64,000 bases of DNA from Labyrinthula sp. Ha (taxonomy: Eukaryota > Sar > Bigyra > Labyrinthulida > Labyrinthulaceae). The first letter of the stretch is position 1. Every line of letters starts with the position of its first letter. Below, in pieces: positions 34,358-45,266 of the stretch. The notes below the pieces were generated by a model. That model was given only the letters and a program-made list of their open reading frames with translations, searched no databases and had not been told where the DNA came from. The stretch spans positions 2,418,001 to 2,482,000 of the forward strand of contig JAALGZ010000002.1 in assembly GCA_015227615.1 (NCBI GenBank), in the 5' to 3' direction. The position numbers and the translations under genes are program-made.

Positions 34358-37300
34358 TTTTTAATTCTTGGAAAAACTAATTTAGAATAATATTGTAAGA
34401 CTACAACAATTAGAACCTAGATATCCTAGTTAATCAAAGTAGAGCCGTAAACAGGATTTTGCGACTAAAGCTCTAAGACTTTTTCCCTATTTGGTTTTCC
34501 GAAGATAATTGAGGTTATTTCAAAGATTTGTTTGACAAATCTTAAGGCCAAGCAGTTAAACGAGGCAACTAGTAGAAAGTATAATCCATTATCAATAGGA
34601 TAAGGAGGAGCATAACTGATAAACACTATAATCTTATCTATTATCCAACAGGGACTCTATTAAGCATAAGCCTATTAAGTTGATGACCACTTTTCTCGTG
34701 ACAATTTGTTCTGTAGTCTATAAGCAAACTTCCGTCTCACAAGAAAACTTGAGTTATTATTTTTGAATTTTTCTCTTAAGTTTGCTTTAAGAATGAAGAA
34801 AATCCTTCCAAGCTAATAGTTAGCTGATTAAACGAGAGATTTATAACCACGATATCGAGAGCATAATTAATCGAGACTTTCAAGAAACTAGGGGTCAATG
34901 AAAGGGTAAAGCAGTCGAAAACTTGTAATATAACCCTCGCGACGCAAATGGTGGTTTTCCGTAGAACATTTTTGCGCAATCATGATTCATGAACAATAGG
35001 CAAAGTGAAAAGAATATCTATCAATGTTTTGCAAAACTATTTCTTGTAGTTTATCGCTTATACTATTAATAAAGTTGCAGCAAACTTTGAAGTTTAAAAG
35101 GAGCTGGAATAAGAGAACTCGCTTATACAACTAGGTTACGTATTTATGTCTTTTTTAGCAACTTCCCTTCGTCTTCAACATGAAAGTTATTTTAGAATTT
35201 GTGCTACTTGGGGCCTTTCGATACTTAATATAGAACATTGGAATCTTCCCTAACATATGTCTTTGATTCAACTGCACCTCTTTCATGTCTTGAGCAATAA
35301 TACATGCTTCACTTTCTACTCTAGAGAACAGACTTTTAAAGAGCCTAAGTCCTGCACAGGTCAATTCAGCTTAATCCCAAGAATAGTAGGTATTCTTAAT
35401 ACCTCGTGTAGCTTTCTAGATCAGGATTTTACTTCGCGCGATTTTAATGAGCAGAACTAATAAGGTATAAGGTTTTCTGAAACTAACAGTTTCTTGAATA
35501 ATGCTTAATTTTTATGCTTGCTGAAGTATAAACAGCACTGGATAATCAAAGTTATGTAGGTAGTACTACATGCAGCTATTTAAGCTCAGATTGTTCCCAG
35601 CGTAAGATAAATTTGAATTTTTGGAAAGCCTATGCTTGGTTTTATCGCATGTTTTAAGCTGTTACGTGTCCATTTTCTGCAAACTATTGACTATGTTAGC
35701 AGTATAATTTTTGTATGAGATTTCACATCAACTCATTTGGTACTTAGCGTGTGTTTATGATTAGGGTAGTTATCTAGGCATTATGCTTGAATTCCTGAAA
35801 CTATGGACTTTGGCAAAAACTTCTTTCTATCGAGTGCAACCTCTTACAATAGACTAATTTACATGGTCGTTTCAGCGTCTCATAGAGACTTATTTTTTTA
35901 TCCCGATGCTCCAATGGCCCAAATTTTGTTTCTCTTGCTGCTCAAGGATTGTCTATAGCTCTGCATCTTATCCCAAGATATAGTTTAAGTTACACAAACT
36001 GAAAAACACGAACTCCCTAAGGAATACAATAGACTATACAAAAAACTTATCCGCCAGAATAATGAAAATAAAACATGATACGTACTTCTTTCATACCACG
36101 CGTTGAGCCCTCCGTAACTTGTAAAAGAATATATTATTGGGTTTCTGTCTCTATGCAGCATATAATGCCATCATGCTTTTTTTCTCTATTCAAAGTAATC
36201 AATTAATCCTTATAGTTTCAAAAACCCTTTACCCAATTAAAGGTGCATAACTGATAAACAGTGTTCGTTCATTCCATGTGAAATACCCCATTAGCCCATT
36301 TTATGATTTTAGCAATGAAAAGCAGATGAGATACAAGACCTATCAGTTACCTCTTTTCATGTACTTATCAAGTACTATTTGTTACGTTGAACTTGCTCTG
36401 GTTTAAGCTGTAAAAATAGAAAGAATACTTTCATCTTGAAAATCTATCAGAAGAGAACCTACTACAAAGACCTTGCAAAGCCTAAAATAAGCAAACTACA
36501 TTATTATATCTACACTAATTTTCAGAATTAATATTTACCACAATGAGCATGATATTTTGAGAAGGATGCTGTCTTCATCTGCGGAACAAAACTAATATTA
36601 ATGTTCTTAGCGATTGAATGGCAATGACCTTTGTAGTTAGACCATGAGATAGTAACTAGATCCGGGCTTAGCAGTAGATTTAACTAGAATCTGTTGTATA
36701 TTGCTAATACATGAAGTATGTTGAAGTATATCTTTTTAATTTTTACGATATAAACTAAGAATTCTTTAATCTGAAATATGTTAAATTTATATGTTCATCA
36801 GTTAATAAATTTTATTCCAAAGCTTTTTTGTTAATTAAACATAAAGGTTCTGGCATGCTAGGCTCAACAGCATTTATTTTTTCTGCATAGAAGATACCTA
36901 CATATCACTTTTATCAAGACGTCTCAGAAATATAGTAGAAACAACATAACCTTCTGTGACAAGATAATTGGAAGATTAGAGAATACATGTGATAGAGTTA
37001 TGTTCGTACAATATACCATGTATATGTTGAAAACCATCTCTCCGGAAGATAAATAATGTTCTTTTCACCGTAGCAGTCAGCGTTTTCTCGGCGAAAAGGT
37101 ATAAAATATTATAAATGCCATATTGACAACTTACAAGGTTGAAGCAAAAAAAAGGAAGAGACAAGTTATGAATCAGATACTGCTAAAATTATTTTATAGA
37201 ATTTAGTGTCCCGGTGTAATATTTGATACTTAATGCAAGAAAATATGCTTTTCGAATGCATATCTGATTAGCTAAACAGTCAAAAACCGTAGTTATTAGT

Positions 37301-38773
37301 TCTTAAATATTAACAGAAATAAAAAGAAAACATACCTTGCCAGGTGTAGCTAATATGTATTAGACATTGTTCTTCATGAACATTTGCTATTTATCATCTC
37401 TTGATCCACCCAAAGATATGTACAACGAGGTGATGTAATAGCACCATGTACTTCAACACAAAGGATACCTCACAAGACAGTAACTGTTCTTTGCACCAAA
37501 CGGTTATATATTGATCAAACAGATGATGCGAGAATAATCTCCTATTGGAGTGAAAGCAATACTGTTTCGGTCTTGAAGCCCTAAATATACATCGCTAAAT
37601 AGAGACATGTTTAAGAATCTGTAAGTGAAATGAAGCACGGATAGTTAGATTATTAGTCAGTAAATCAATAACCTAAATACCAGAAATAATTAAGAGCTTA
37701 GTTTAGCTAGTTTAGTCATGTAACAGTTAGTCTATAAGTTATCTAACATGTAGCTTGTAATTAACCATTAGGACAATTGCTTCTAGATGTTCTGCCTTAC
37801 CACAAGTTCTATTAAATAAACCATGAGTTAAAAAGCAGATTATCGAAGAGACCGATGAAAATAAAATTTCAACAATTTTTCCATGTATAGGTTAACTGGC
37901 TAGAACATTTTATTTTTTTTGGAAGTGGTGGTATATTCTGTTAATTTTGAAGGAGCCGCTTAATGAAACTATGTAGGGCAAATGACGTAGTATGAGATTC
38001 CAGTTTCCAGAGAAAGAGATACACAGTTAGACAGCAATGTAAAAGGAACAGTGATGCATAGAAAAGCAATGTATATATACAGGAATATTATGAAAAAATA
38101 TACAATTATTTTTATTCCTTATCATTTTAAAGAGTTATTTCTTCTGCGAAAAGAACCTTCAAAGAAAACAAAAAACTGTACACCCAGTAAAACAAAGAGA
38201 AAACCAAATAAATCTTCTTACTGTTACTTTGCATTATGTAAATTATTAGCCTTGTAAATTACCTTAGGAGAATAAATCAACTTTATATATATTTATTGGT
38301 ATATGAATAAACGAAATGTTTTAGCGGACTTGAAAAACGGGAAATGTCAGCGGCTTGAAAAACTAGTATGGATATTTCCATAGAATAATTAGTGTCAGGA
38401 GGGAGCCTCAAACGATGTTATTTTTTTCAACATTTAAGTCTGATTTATTAGATATCCCTAAGGTCTTATTCTTTAGTTTGTTTAAATCTCAACTGGAAAT
38501 CATGCGATATTTCCTTTACCAGTTGTAAGAATTTGAGAAGTTAAAATAGGGTATCTCCGGTAGAAATTGTTGTAATTTCTTAAATATTATTACCAATATA
38601 ATAATATATATATTATTAAGAAAATGTATGAAGTTACTCTTGTATTTTTGAAGTAATAGACTGTTAGTGGTTTTGTAATAATTGGTTTCAGACTCAATGG
38701 TAGAATACATTTCTCCAGTAGTACAATTTCCTTCACATATCTGATTTATCTGTCTCAAGTTTAACCATAAATG

Positions 38774-38788
38774 AATAATAATAATAAT
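38774..38788. repeat. (AAT)5 microsatellite
   Basis: Five AAT units about 320 bp upstream of the Sec1 start codon. Confidence 0.85.
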
Positions 38789-39106
38789 ACAATTAAGAAT
38801 TTAGAGCCAAAAAATCGACCGCATAATCGCCCCTATATCACACAGGGTACAAATACTGATATCTACCTGAACCACTGCCAAAAGCACCTCTTATGACTCA
38901 ACTAGAAGTATTATCTCTGATATTGAATAGAAAAATAATACTCAAATATAGCGGTAAATATAATATACTATTCTTTTTAATATATCAAGTGAGAATTATC
39001 TTGAACTTCTGCTTTCTAGCTTTGCCCTAGTGAACACACTTATGGTCATATATGCTTGACAAAAATCTTAAAGAAAACCTCAACATGACATTACCAAACT
39101 TTATCA

Positions 39107-41235
39107 ATGCTAAACGAAAGAGGAAATAGCTCGATTAGAGATATCCTCCGCCAAAAGTACCTCATTTCTTTGCCTTATAATTGTAGGATACTTCAGGATG
39201 TCTTTCAAAAATGCAGAAAAATGTACATAATTTTATTTAATATGTCTTTAGAAATGACGACTCGTTCTGCGTCCTTGTTCTAAGTGAAAGATCGACGAAG
39301 GTAATCAACTCTATTTTGGATTTGTATGATGTCACCCAAGAAGGTATCTATACTGTGGAATTAATATCTAAAAAAAGAGAAAAATTGGTTGATTTCTCTG
39401 CAATATATATTCTTGAACCATCAGGTATAACATTCTTCTTACTATGATTATTCTTAGAAGAAAGTGTAACTCATTTAATAAAAGATTTCGAAACACTAGA
39501 AAAAAGTTTATATAGGCAAGCATTCATATATTTCTTAACAAAAATATCAGAAACTCAACTTACAAGAATAAAACAAAGCAAGAATCTTTTCGGTTACATA
39601 AAACTTATTGCTGAAATAAACTTGGATTTCACACTAAATAACTTATTCACAAATACAGTATCGTTAAATGTGCCTTTAACTTTTCCAATTCTTTATCAAA
39701 ATGATGAAGATAATTTGTTATTAAAACATAAAGTGGAAACTAAAAAGGAGGTTATTTTGACAAGGCTAGTTTCTCTTTGTGCAAGTATCAATGAGTATCC
39801 GTATATAAAATATACTACGAATACAAAAACTTTTGCTAAAAATTTTCAAGATAAGCTCAATCTATTTATTGCAGAAAACCCTGATTTTGAGCATACTTCT
39901 CGAGGAACTTTATTAATTGTCGATAGAAGTGAAGATTTGTATTCACCACTATTACATTCGTTTGGATATAAGACTCTTTTACGTGAGTATTTTGATTTAC
40001 ATGACAACGTCGTTCGATCGCCGCAAGAACCAAAGAGATATGTTTTCTCAGGTGAAGATGATTTGTTATCTTCTATTCAATTTAGTCATATGGTTGAAGT
40101 TTTGAAAACTCTTCAAAATCAAAGCATAGAAGGAAAAGAGCAAACTGAAAAAGCAAGAGAAACTGTTTCTATAGAAGATTTGGCAAATAAATTGCATAAA
40201 TTACCAGAATTGGCAGAGCAAAGGAGAAGTTTATTAAATCATTTGGAACTTTCTCAAAATGTTATGTCTAAGATACAACTTCAAAATAGAGTTTCTCTTG
40301 CTGACAAAGAACAAGTTTTTGCAGGTGAAGGAGTTGGTTTCTTAGAAGAGAAAGTAAAAAAGCTTAAACCTGAACATTTACTGGAAACAGCAAAGGAAAT
40401 GATTAATCTTGCAGTTGACAAATCTGATAGACTACGAACTCTTGGTTTGAGCTTTATGTATTTTGTCACCCATCCAGAGGAAATGTCTTCACTTGGAATC
40501 GACTCTACTACTGGTTTATTGGATTCCCTTTGCCCTGATATATCTACGTTGGAAATGAACATCATTCTAAATTTGAAGCTTCTTCTAAATATAGAACAGG
40601 CAGATATAGGAAATGTGAACTCCTCTCCGAGTAAATTTAAAAAAATATTTAAAAAGAAAACTGAAGATCCTTTAACTTCCGCAGCAAAAGATTTTGCAAG
40701 AGAAACAAACTTATCTAATGATCGGTTCAAGCCTGTTGTTTTGCGTCTTTGTGAGAACGAGGTTGGTGAATTAAACCCTTTACCTTCAAGTTTGAATATG
40801 GAATACATTATTGAACCTCCAACAAAGATAGAGTACACGACCTTTAGCTTACGTTCCGGTTCTCCGCTAAAGAAGGGAAGGCATGGACCAAGATTGATTT
40901 TATTTGTTCTTGGTGGTATCTCTGATTTTGAGGTTCAAAAACTATATTCATCAGAAAAGTTAAGAGAGGTTAATCTTGTAGTTGTTAGCACAGATATTTC
41001 AAGCTCTTCAGATTTCTTGTGGAAATTGGAACACTTTAGTGATCCAACTATAGAGCAGCAATATGAAAAAGTACAAAAGCAGAAAATGGAAATTAGGTTC
41101 TCCATAGACAAGGCGATTGAAGGAGTTCCTGTCGCAGCAAATACAACAGGAAATTCTGATGATGGAGAAGAAGAAGTTGAGGAGGTTTCCCAAAGCTGTC
41201 TAGGATGGGTTCAAGATATTTTTAATTGCTGCTAA
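39107..41235 (+). CDS. Sec1/Munc18-family vesicle fusion protein
   Basis: Four exons, 39107-39156, 39187-39222, 39252-39424 and 39458-41235, with introns of 30, 29 and 33 nt; 2,037 nt, 678 aa. The spliced N-terminus reads SIRDILRQK-ILQDVFQKC then SFCVLVLSERSTKVINSIL, the standard opening of SM proteins (S-L-R-D-x-x-x-x-x-I-L, then VLVxDxxS). IYILEPSEESVTHLIKDF and LLIVDRSEDLYSPLLHSFGY are further family hallmarks, and the C-terminal GGISDFEVQKLYS matches domain 3b. SM proteins clasp syntaxin and SNARE bundles to promote membrane fusion; this one is closest in feel to the Sec1/Munc18 exocytosis group. The start ATG at 39107 is chosen because it precedes the conserved SxRD helix in frame. The C-terminus is odd, ending in CLGWVQDIFNCC, which could be lipid-modified. 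Confidence 0.92.
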
Positions 41236-42278
41236 ACTGCACTTTCAATGAAAAAATAACTTCTGTGTTTGTATCATTTGCATTGTCATTCAATCTTATT
41301 ATCAGCTGCGTTACTGCTACACATTACTCTTATTACCCAAAGCTGAGGGGGTACGATCACTAGAATGTTTATTGTACTCAGGTGTGGGCTATAATTTATC
41401 TTTGAAAGAGCAAGAGTTAGCATTTATATATCACCATTAGAGAGATATATTTTAAATGAACTGCGTTTATACTCTTTAATATCAGCTATGCTTCTTATCG
41501 CAGTCTGTTTAAGAGATTAGTTAGGCTTCTCAGTATGTTTATCCCAAATTCATAAATTTAAGAAAAATCAATGTGAGTTCTTCTGGAGATATACTAGGGA
41601 ATAATATATGAATAGAACAAAAAATTTAGCACCAAGTCAATCTGCATAACAATTCCTCTTGCTTTATTGCTTGAAAGTAACTCGATGTTACAAATGATAC
41701 TCCACAATCTGCGTATATGTTGTTGAATACATGCAGTATACTAGTTACTACGCATTGTTTTTGTTGGAGACAATCGTTTCAAAAGAAAGAACCTCCTAGA
41801 AATCTATGTTCAATCAAGCTATATAGGTTCTCAAATCAAAAAGATTCTTGAATCCAAAACTATAGTTTTTCTCTATCCAGTGTGGAGTTGTGAACGAGTA
41901 AAAGACTGAGTGATGTTTAGTATGGGGTTCTACCAAAGGATTCTATTCTATTAAGCTAGTTAAACATAAATAACTAAAATTACAGCATTTGAATAAGAAA
42001 CTCACACGGGTTATGTCATTCAAAGGAAAAATAGTTTTCATGTTCTTGTTTGAACTAAAGGCTTTAATGTTTACCTTGAAGAAAACAAGACCAATCATAA
42101 AGGTTTTATTTTACAAGTCACCGTCTCTTAACCCAAAATATACAATTTTGTTTCAAAATAAGTTTGATAAAACTCCCTTTTTTTAGGTTTGCAGCTTCTC
42201 TGATAAATCTACCTTTATCCATCTTTTTCACAAAAATGTTTTGTTTATGATTCAACCGTTAACAAAAAATGAAGGGAA
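41236..42278. other. 1-kb spacer between Sec1 and next gene
   Basis: AT-rich, with no gene seen. The 65-codon plus frame at 41989-42186 is Lys/Phe-rich and motif-free. The last 100 bp are the likely leader of the gene at 42279. Confidence 0.6.
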
Positions 42279-43904
42279 ATGAAAAAAAATATTTTAGTGG
42301 TAAAAACTTTCTATAAGAAACAAGACAGTCGTCATGTACCTGTAGAATGTATTGGCATGAAAAAACCTATGGCTAAAACTTACCAAGGAGTGCTAAAGGT
42401 GATTTTCAACTACTACTCAACACTCTACACTCCGGTAGAGTCCCTTAGATCAAAGTTCTTAACATACGACCAAATTAAACTTGCAAACTCTACAATATCT
42501 CTCACTGAGCTGCTTTCTTTCTGTAGAAGCTTTTTAATCGTACCAAATCTGCTGTCTCAGGCCGGAGTAAACTTTGCATGGCAAAGACAACGGCAGCGCA
42601 CAAGTGATGTTCTACGAAAATCAAACAGACTTGATTTTTCTAATTTTGTAGAAGTACTTGCGAGAATTGGTGTCCTCGCATTTCCTAAAGAGAAAGATCT
42701 TCCAAGCAGAGTAGAAAAATTGATCAAATTTCTTGATTTGGAAAACTTTTGTAAATTTGATCTTTTAATTAATGTAATGAAAAGGGTTTCACAGGGAAAT
42801 TTAAAGAAAAATTACAATTCAGAAGAATTAAAGAATATAATTGAAGCGAGAAATGTAACTTTAAAAAGAAAGTTTCTAAGAAGAAAACCATCAAGCTATA
42901 GTTTTAATTTTTTTGCTGGAAAAAATGCAGTGATGAGATTCAAAAAAATTAACCTTTATCCTTTCAGATCTAATCTACGGTTCTATAAAAAAAATATACT
43001 TCCTCTAAATTTACACTCCTTCCGTGATGAAAGAAGATTCTTGTTGCCACCATCTTCTGTTCAGAGCGTTTTGGCAATACAAGGGAAGATCAAAGTGGCG
43101 GAAGATTCTTGGAAAACAAACTTGACGAAGGATATGCAAAAGAAAAGTTTAGGTTCACCGAATAAATCTGTAAAATTCAATAGAGCAGACACGAAGAAAA
43201 GTCTTCTTTCGAATAATGATACTAAGATTAAGCACATGAAAAGATCTCAATCTGTCCCAATAATAATGAAAGAAGAAAACAAAGAAAATACTGACTCCGA
43301 ATACTCTTTTCAAGCACAAAATTATAGCAGCACGGAGACACAGATTTCAGACTATGAAGCTCTTGATTTGGATGCTTCAAAATTACAAGTATACCCTTCT
43401 TATAGGAAGGTAAGGTCAATAAATGTTTTTAAAAAGCAAAAGTTAAAAACAAAATATCTTAAAGAGGATGCAAATTTTTTTTCAGAGGTAGCAGCACCAT
43501 TGCATAGATTTGTTACAAGAGAAGTTAAGAATCCTTGGATGGGGTATGCTAAAGCAGAGATTAAGTCTCACAGAATGCAAAGAAATAGAAAATATAAATT
43601 TAAAGTGTGTGTTTTATCTCAAGCTGACAGAATTATTTTTATTGGTGTAAGAATTATAACCTCGTTTGAATGTCCTTTTCTTAGGTGTGAAGTGGATGCA
43701 AACAAGGCTGCTGTTGGAATGACAAAATCTATTTTCTTTCTTATTGACAAGAACACTACCAATATTGAAACGCCTTTTGAAGGGAGTATTTTAATTAGTT
43801 GTATTAAAAAAAATGTAGAAATCTGTTCTACCGAAGTACCCTTTTGGCTTCATTGGGAATCAAAAAATGTATCGGAGCAACGAAGGATTGATCTTGAAAG
43901 TTGA
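42279..43904 (+). CDS. Two-domain protein with helical N-terminus and beta-rich C-terminus; unrecognised, possibly ciliary
   Basis: Intronless, 541 aa, strongly basic in the middle. The N-terminal 170 or so residues look like a helical module (YYSTLYTPVESLRSKFLTYD, ISLTELLSFCRSF, LDFSNFVEVLARIG). Such non-canonical EF-hand-like modules are common in protist flagellar proteins, though no Ca-binding loop is present. A Ser/Lys-rich linker at about 270-380 is probably disordered. The last 110 residues (from KNPWMGYAKAEIKS) alternate hydrophobic strands, like an Ig or MSP-type beta domain. No signal peptide or membrane segment is seen. The start chosen is the first in-frame ATG; an ATG 11 bp upstream is out of frame. 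It converges with the bZIP gene, 72 bp between stops. The function is open. Confidence 0.75.
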   Translation: MKKNILVVKTFYKKQDSRHVPVECIGMKKPMAKTYQGVLKVIFNYYSTLYTPVESLRSKFLTYDQIKLANSTISLTELLSFCRSFLIVPNLLSQAGVNFAWQRQRQRTSDVLRKSNRLDFSNFVEVLARIGVLAFPKEKDLPSRVEKLIKFLDLENFCKFDLLINVMKRVSQGNLKKNYNSEELKNIIEARNVTLKRKFLRRKPSSYSFNFFAGKNAVMRFKKINLYPFRSNLRFYKKNILPLNLHSFRDERRFLLPPSSVQSVLAIQGKIKVAEDSWKTNLTKDMQKKSLGSPNKSVKFNRADTKKSLLSNNDTKIKHMKRSQSVPIIMKEENKENTDSEYSFQAQNYSSTETQISDYEALDLDASKLQVYPSYRKVRSINVFKKQKLKTKYLKEDANFFSEVAAPLHRFVTREVKNPWMGYAKAEIKSHRMQRNRKYKFKVCVLSQADRIIFIGVRIITSFECPFLRCEVDANKAAVGMTKSIFFLIDKNTTNIETPFEGSILISCIKKNVEICSTEVPFWLHWESKNVSEQRRIDLES

Positions 43905-43976
43905 AAAAGGGTTAATATATGAGCCATGGAGACATTAATATATATTTACGTAAACCAAACAGACTAGAGTATAAAT

Positions 43977-45266
43977 TTATTGTTTGACAATATTTGCAAG
44001 CATACCAAACCAAGACAAACAACTTCTCATGTCACCCAGTTTTCGGATAAGGTTTGCAAACTTGGCTGATATTTGTCCTCGTTTATCAACTACTTCTTCT
44101 AATCCAAGACTTAAACCAGATTTGAAGTCTTCAGGTAGAGAAAAGACAACTGAGAGTTTACTGTCTTCTACTACACTTGTTTGTTGACCATTAACTCGAG
44201 ATATACCAACTCCTTGAAGTAAACCTGAACTCTCTGCACCTGCTTTTTGGGTAGTTTTCATTCCCAATACATATTCTGAAGAAGGTTTTGTCTCTATAGA
44301 AAGATTTTGTAATTTATCGCACAAAAAGTTTGAGTCATCCTCTGTTTGTTTCTTTATTTTTTCTGATAAGCTTGATAAACTTGTCCAAAGAAAATCAGCA
44401 ACAGCTTTTGGATCAACATTTGGATAAAATATATCCATTCGAACATTTAATATTTTCCTTGATTCCTTTTCTGTAACATTATATAAAAGCCTAAACTCGT
44501 TTTGCGTTGATGAAATATCTTCAGGAATGATAGCTTGCTTCCAATTTCCTTGAACAGATTCAGAAAGTAAAGCTAAAACTTCTTTAGATACTTGGTTATC
44601 TTGGTTTAGTTCAAAATGACCAGACAAAGACATCTTTTGTCTTTTATTTGGCTGACTCACATTAGCTTCAGGAAAACTTGGTGTAAGCTTGTTTGTAAAA
44701 CAAAACTTTTTAAAGTTGTCTATAAATTGTTTATGTCTTTCAAGTTCCTTTTTCAACTCAAATATCTCTTTTTCTTTTTGTTGAATTGCTTTTTCTCGAT
44801 TAAGTTCATCTGATGACGAGTTAAATAAAGAAGAGTAACTTTTCAACTGCTCTTTTAAGTAAGTGTTTTCGTCCTTTAACAAACTGATTTCTTTCTTTTT
44901 CTTGGCTCTTGAAAGTCTCGAGGCCTTAGCAATCTGCTGTCTTCTTCTATTCTTCTTTGCTTCCGCAACTTCTTCTTTTGTCATGTTTTCATATGAAATT
45001 CTTTCTCTTCGCTTCTTTGGTTTCTTCTCTTCTTCACATTTCGTTTCTTTTACTCTAGATTTTCCAAGTCCCGGAGTTGTTACGTCGAATAAATTAGTGT
45101 TCGGAAGAAACTTGTCTATGTTTGTATCCAGAAAATAATCTAGCTCAGGGAACTCGTCTAATCCGCCAGAGAAGGACGAATTTCCATAGTTCTTCAACTC
45201 TTCTTCCTTCTCACTGACTTCATCGCTTTTAAACTCAGTTTGAGGGTAAGGTGATCGATTTTGCAT
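43977..45266 (-). CDS. bZIP transcription factor with atypical basic region
   Basis: Intronless, 429 aa. The N-terminal 85 residues are acidic, a possible activation region. A basic cluster at 82-125 (KKPKKRRER, then KKNRRRQQIAKASRLSRAKK) leads into a zipper: leucines occur 10 and 17 residues after Arg120, exactly as in bZIP proteins, followed by coiled coil to about 200. In the DNA-contact signature N-x2-A-A-x2-S/C-R the sequence is I-A-K-A-S-R-L-S-R, so the near-invariant Asn is Ile112. Atypical residues at this site are known from oomycete bZIPs. The C-terminal 200 residues may form a folded domain (EYVLGMKTTQKAG, LSVVFSLPEDF), which I cannot name. The upstream DNA contains ACGGGATCTCGTTTCG near 45.44 kb. 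Confidence 0.85.
   Translation of the reverse strand: MQNRSPYPQTEFKSDEVSEKEEELKNYGNSSFSGGLDEFPELDYFLDTNIDKFLPNTNLFDVTTPGLGKSRVKETKCEEEKKPKKRRERISYENMTKEEVAEAKKNRRRQQIAKASRLSRAKKKKEISLLKDENTYLKEQLKSYSSLFNSSSDELNREKAIQQKEKEIFELKKELERHKQFIDNFKKFCFTNKLTPSFPEANVSQPNKRQKMSLSGHFELNQDNQVSKEVLALLSESVQGNWKQAIIPEDISSTQNEFRLLYNVTEKESRKILNVRMDIFYPNVDPKAVADFLWTSLSSLSEKIKKQTEDDSNFLCDKLQNLSIETKPSSEYVLGMKTTQKAGAESSGLLQGVGISRVNGQQTSVVEDSKLSVVFSLPEDFKSGLSLGLEEVVDKRGQISAKFANLIRKLGDMRSCLSWFGMLANIVKQ

Larger units (their letters stand above)
33952..39106. other. 5.2-kb gene-free stretch
   Basis: Apart from the PP2C copy 2 upstream block, no gene or element is supported. A short (AAT)5 tract is at 38774-38788. The longest ATG frames are 60-80 codons and have no motif. 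The final few hundred bases presumably include the promoter of the Sec1 gene. Confidence 0.6.

Noticed and set aside
40281-40838. 185-codon minus-strand open frame
   Set aside because: It lies wholly antisense within the Sec1 coding region and mirrors its codon pattern; no motif.
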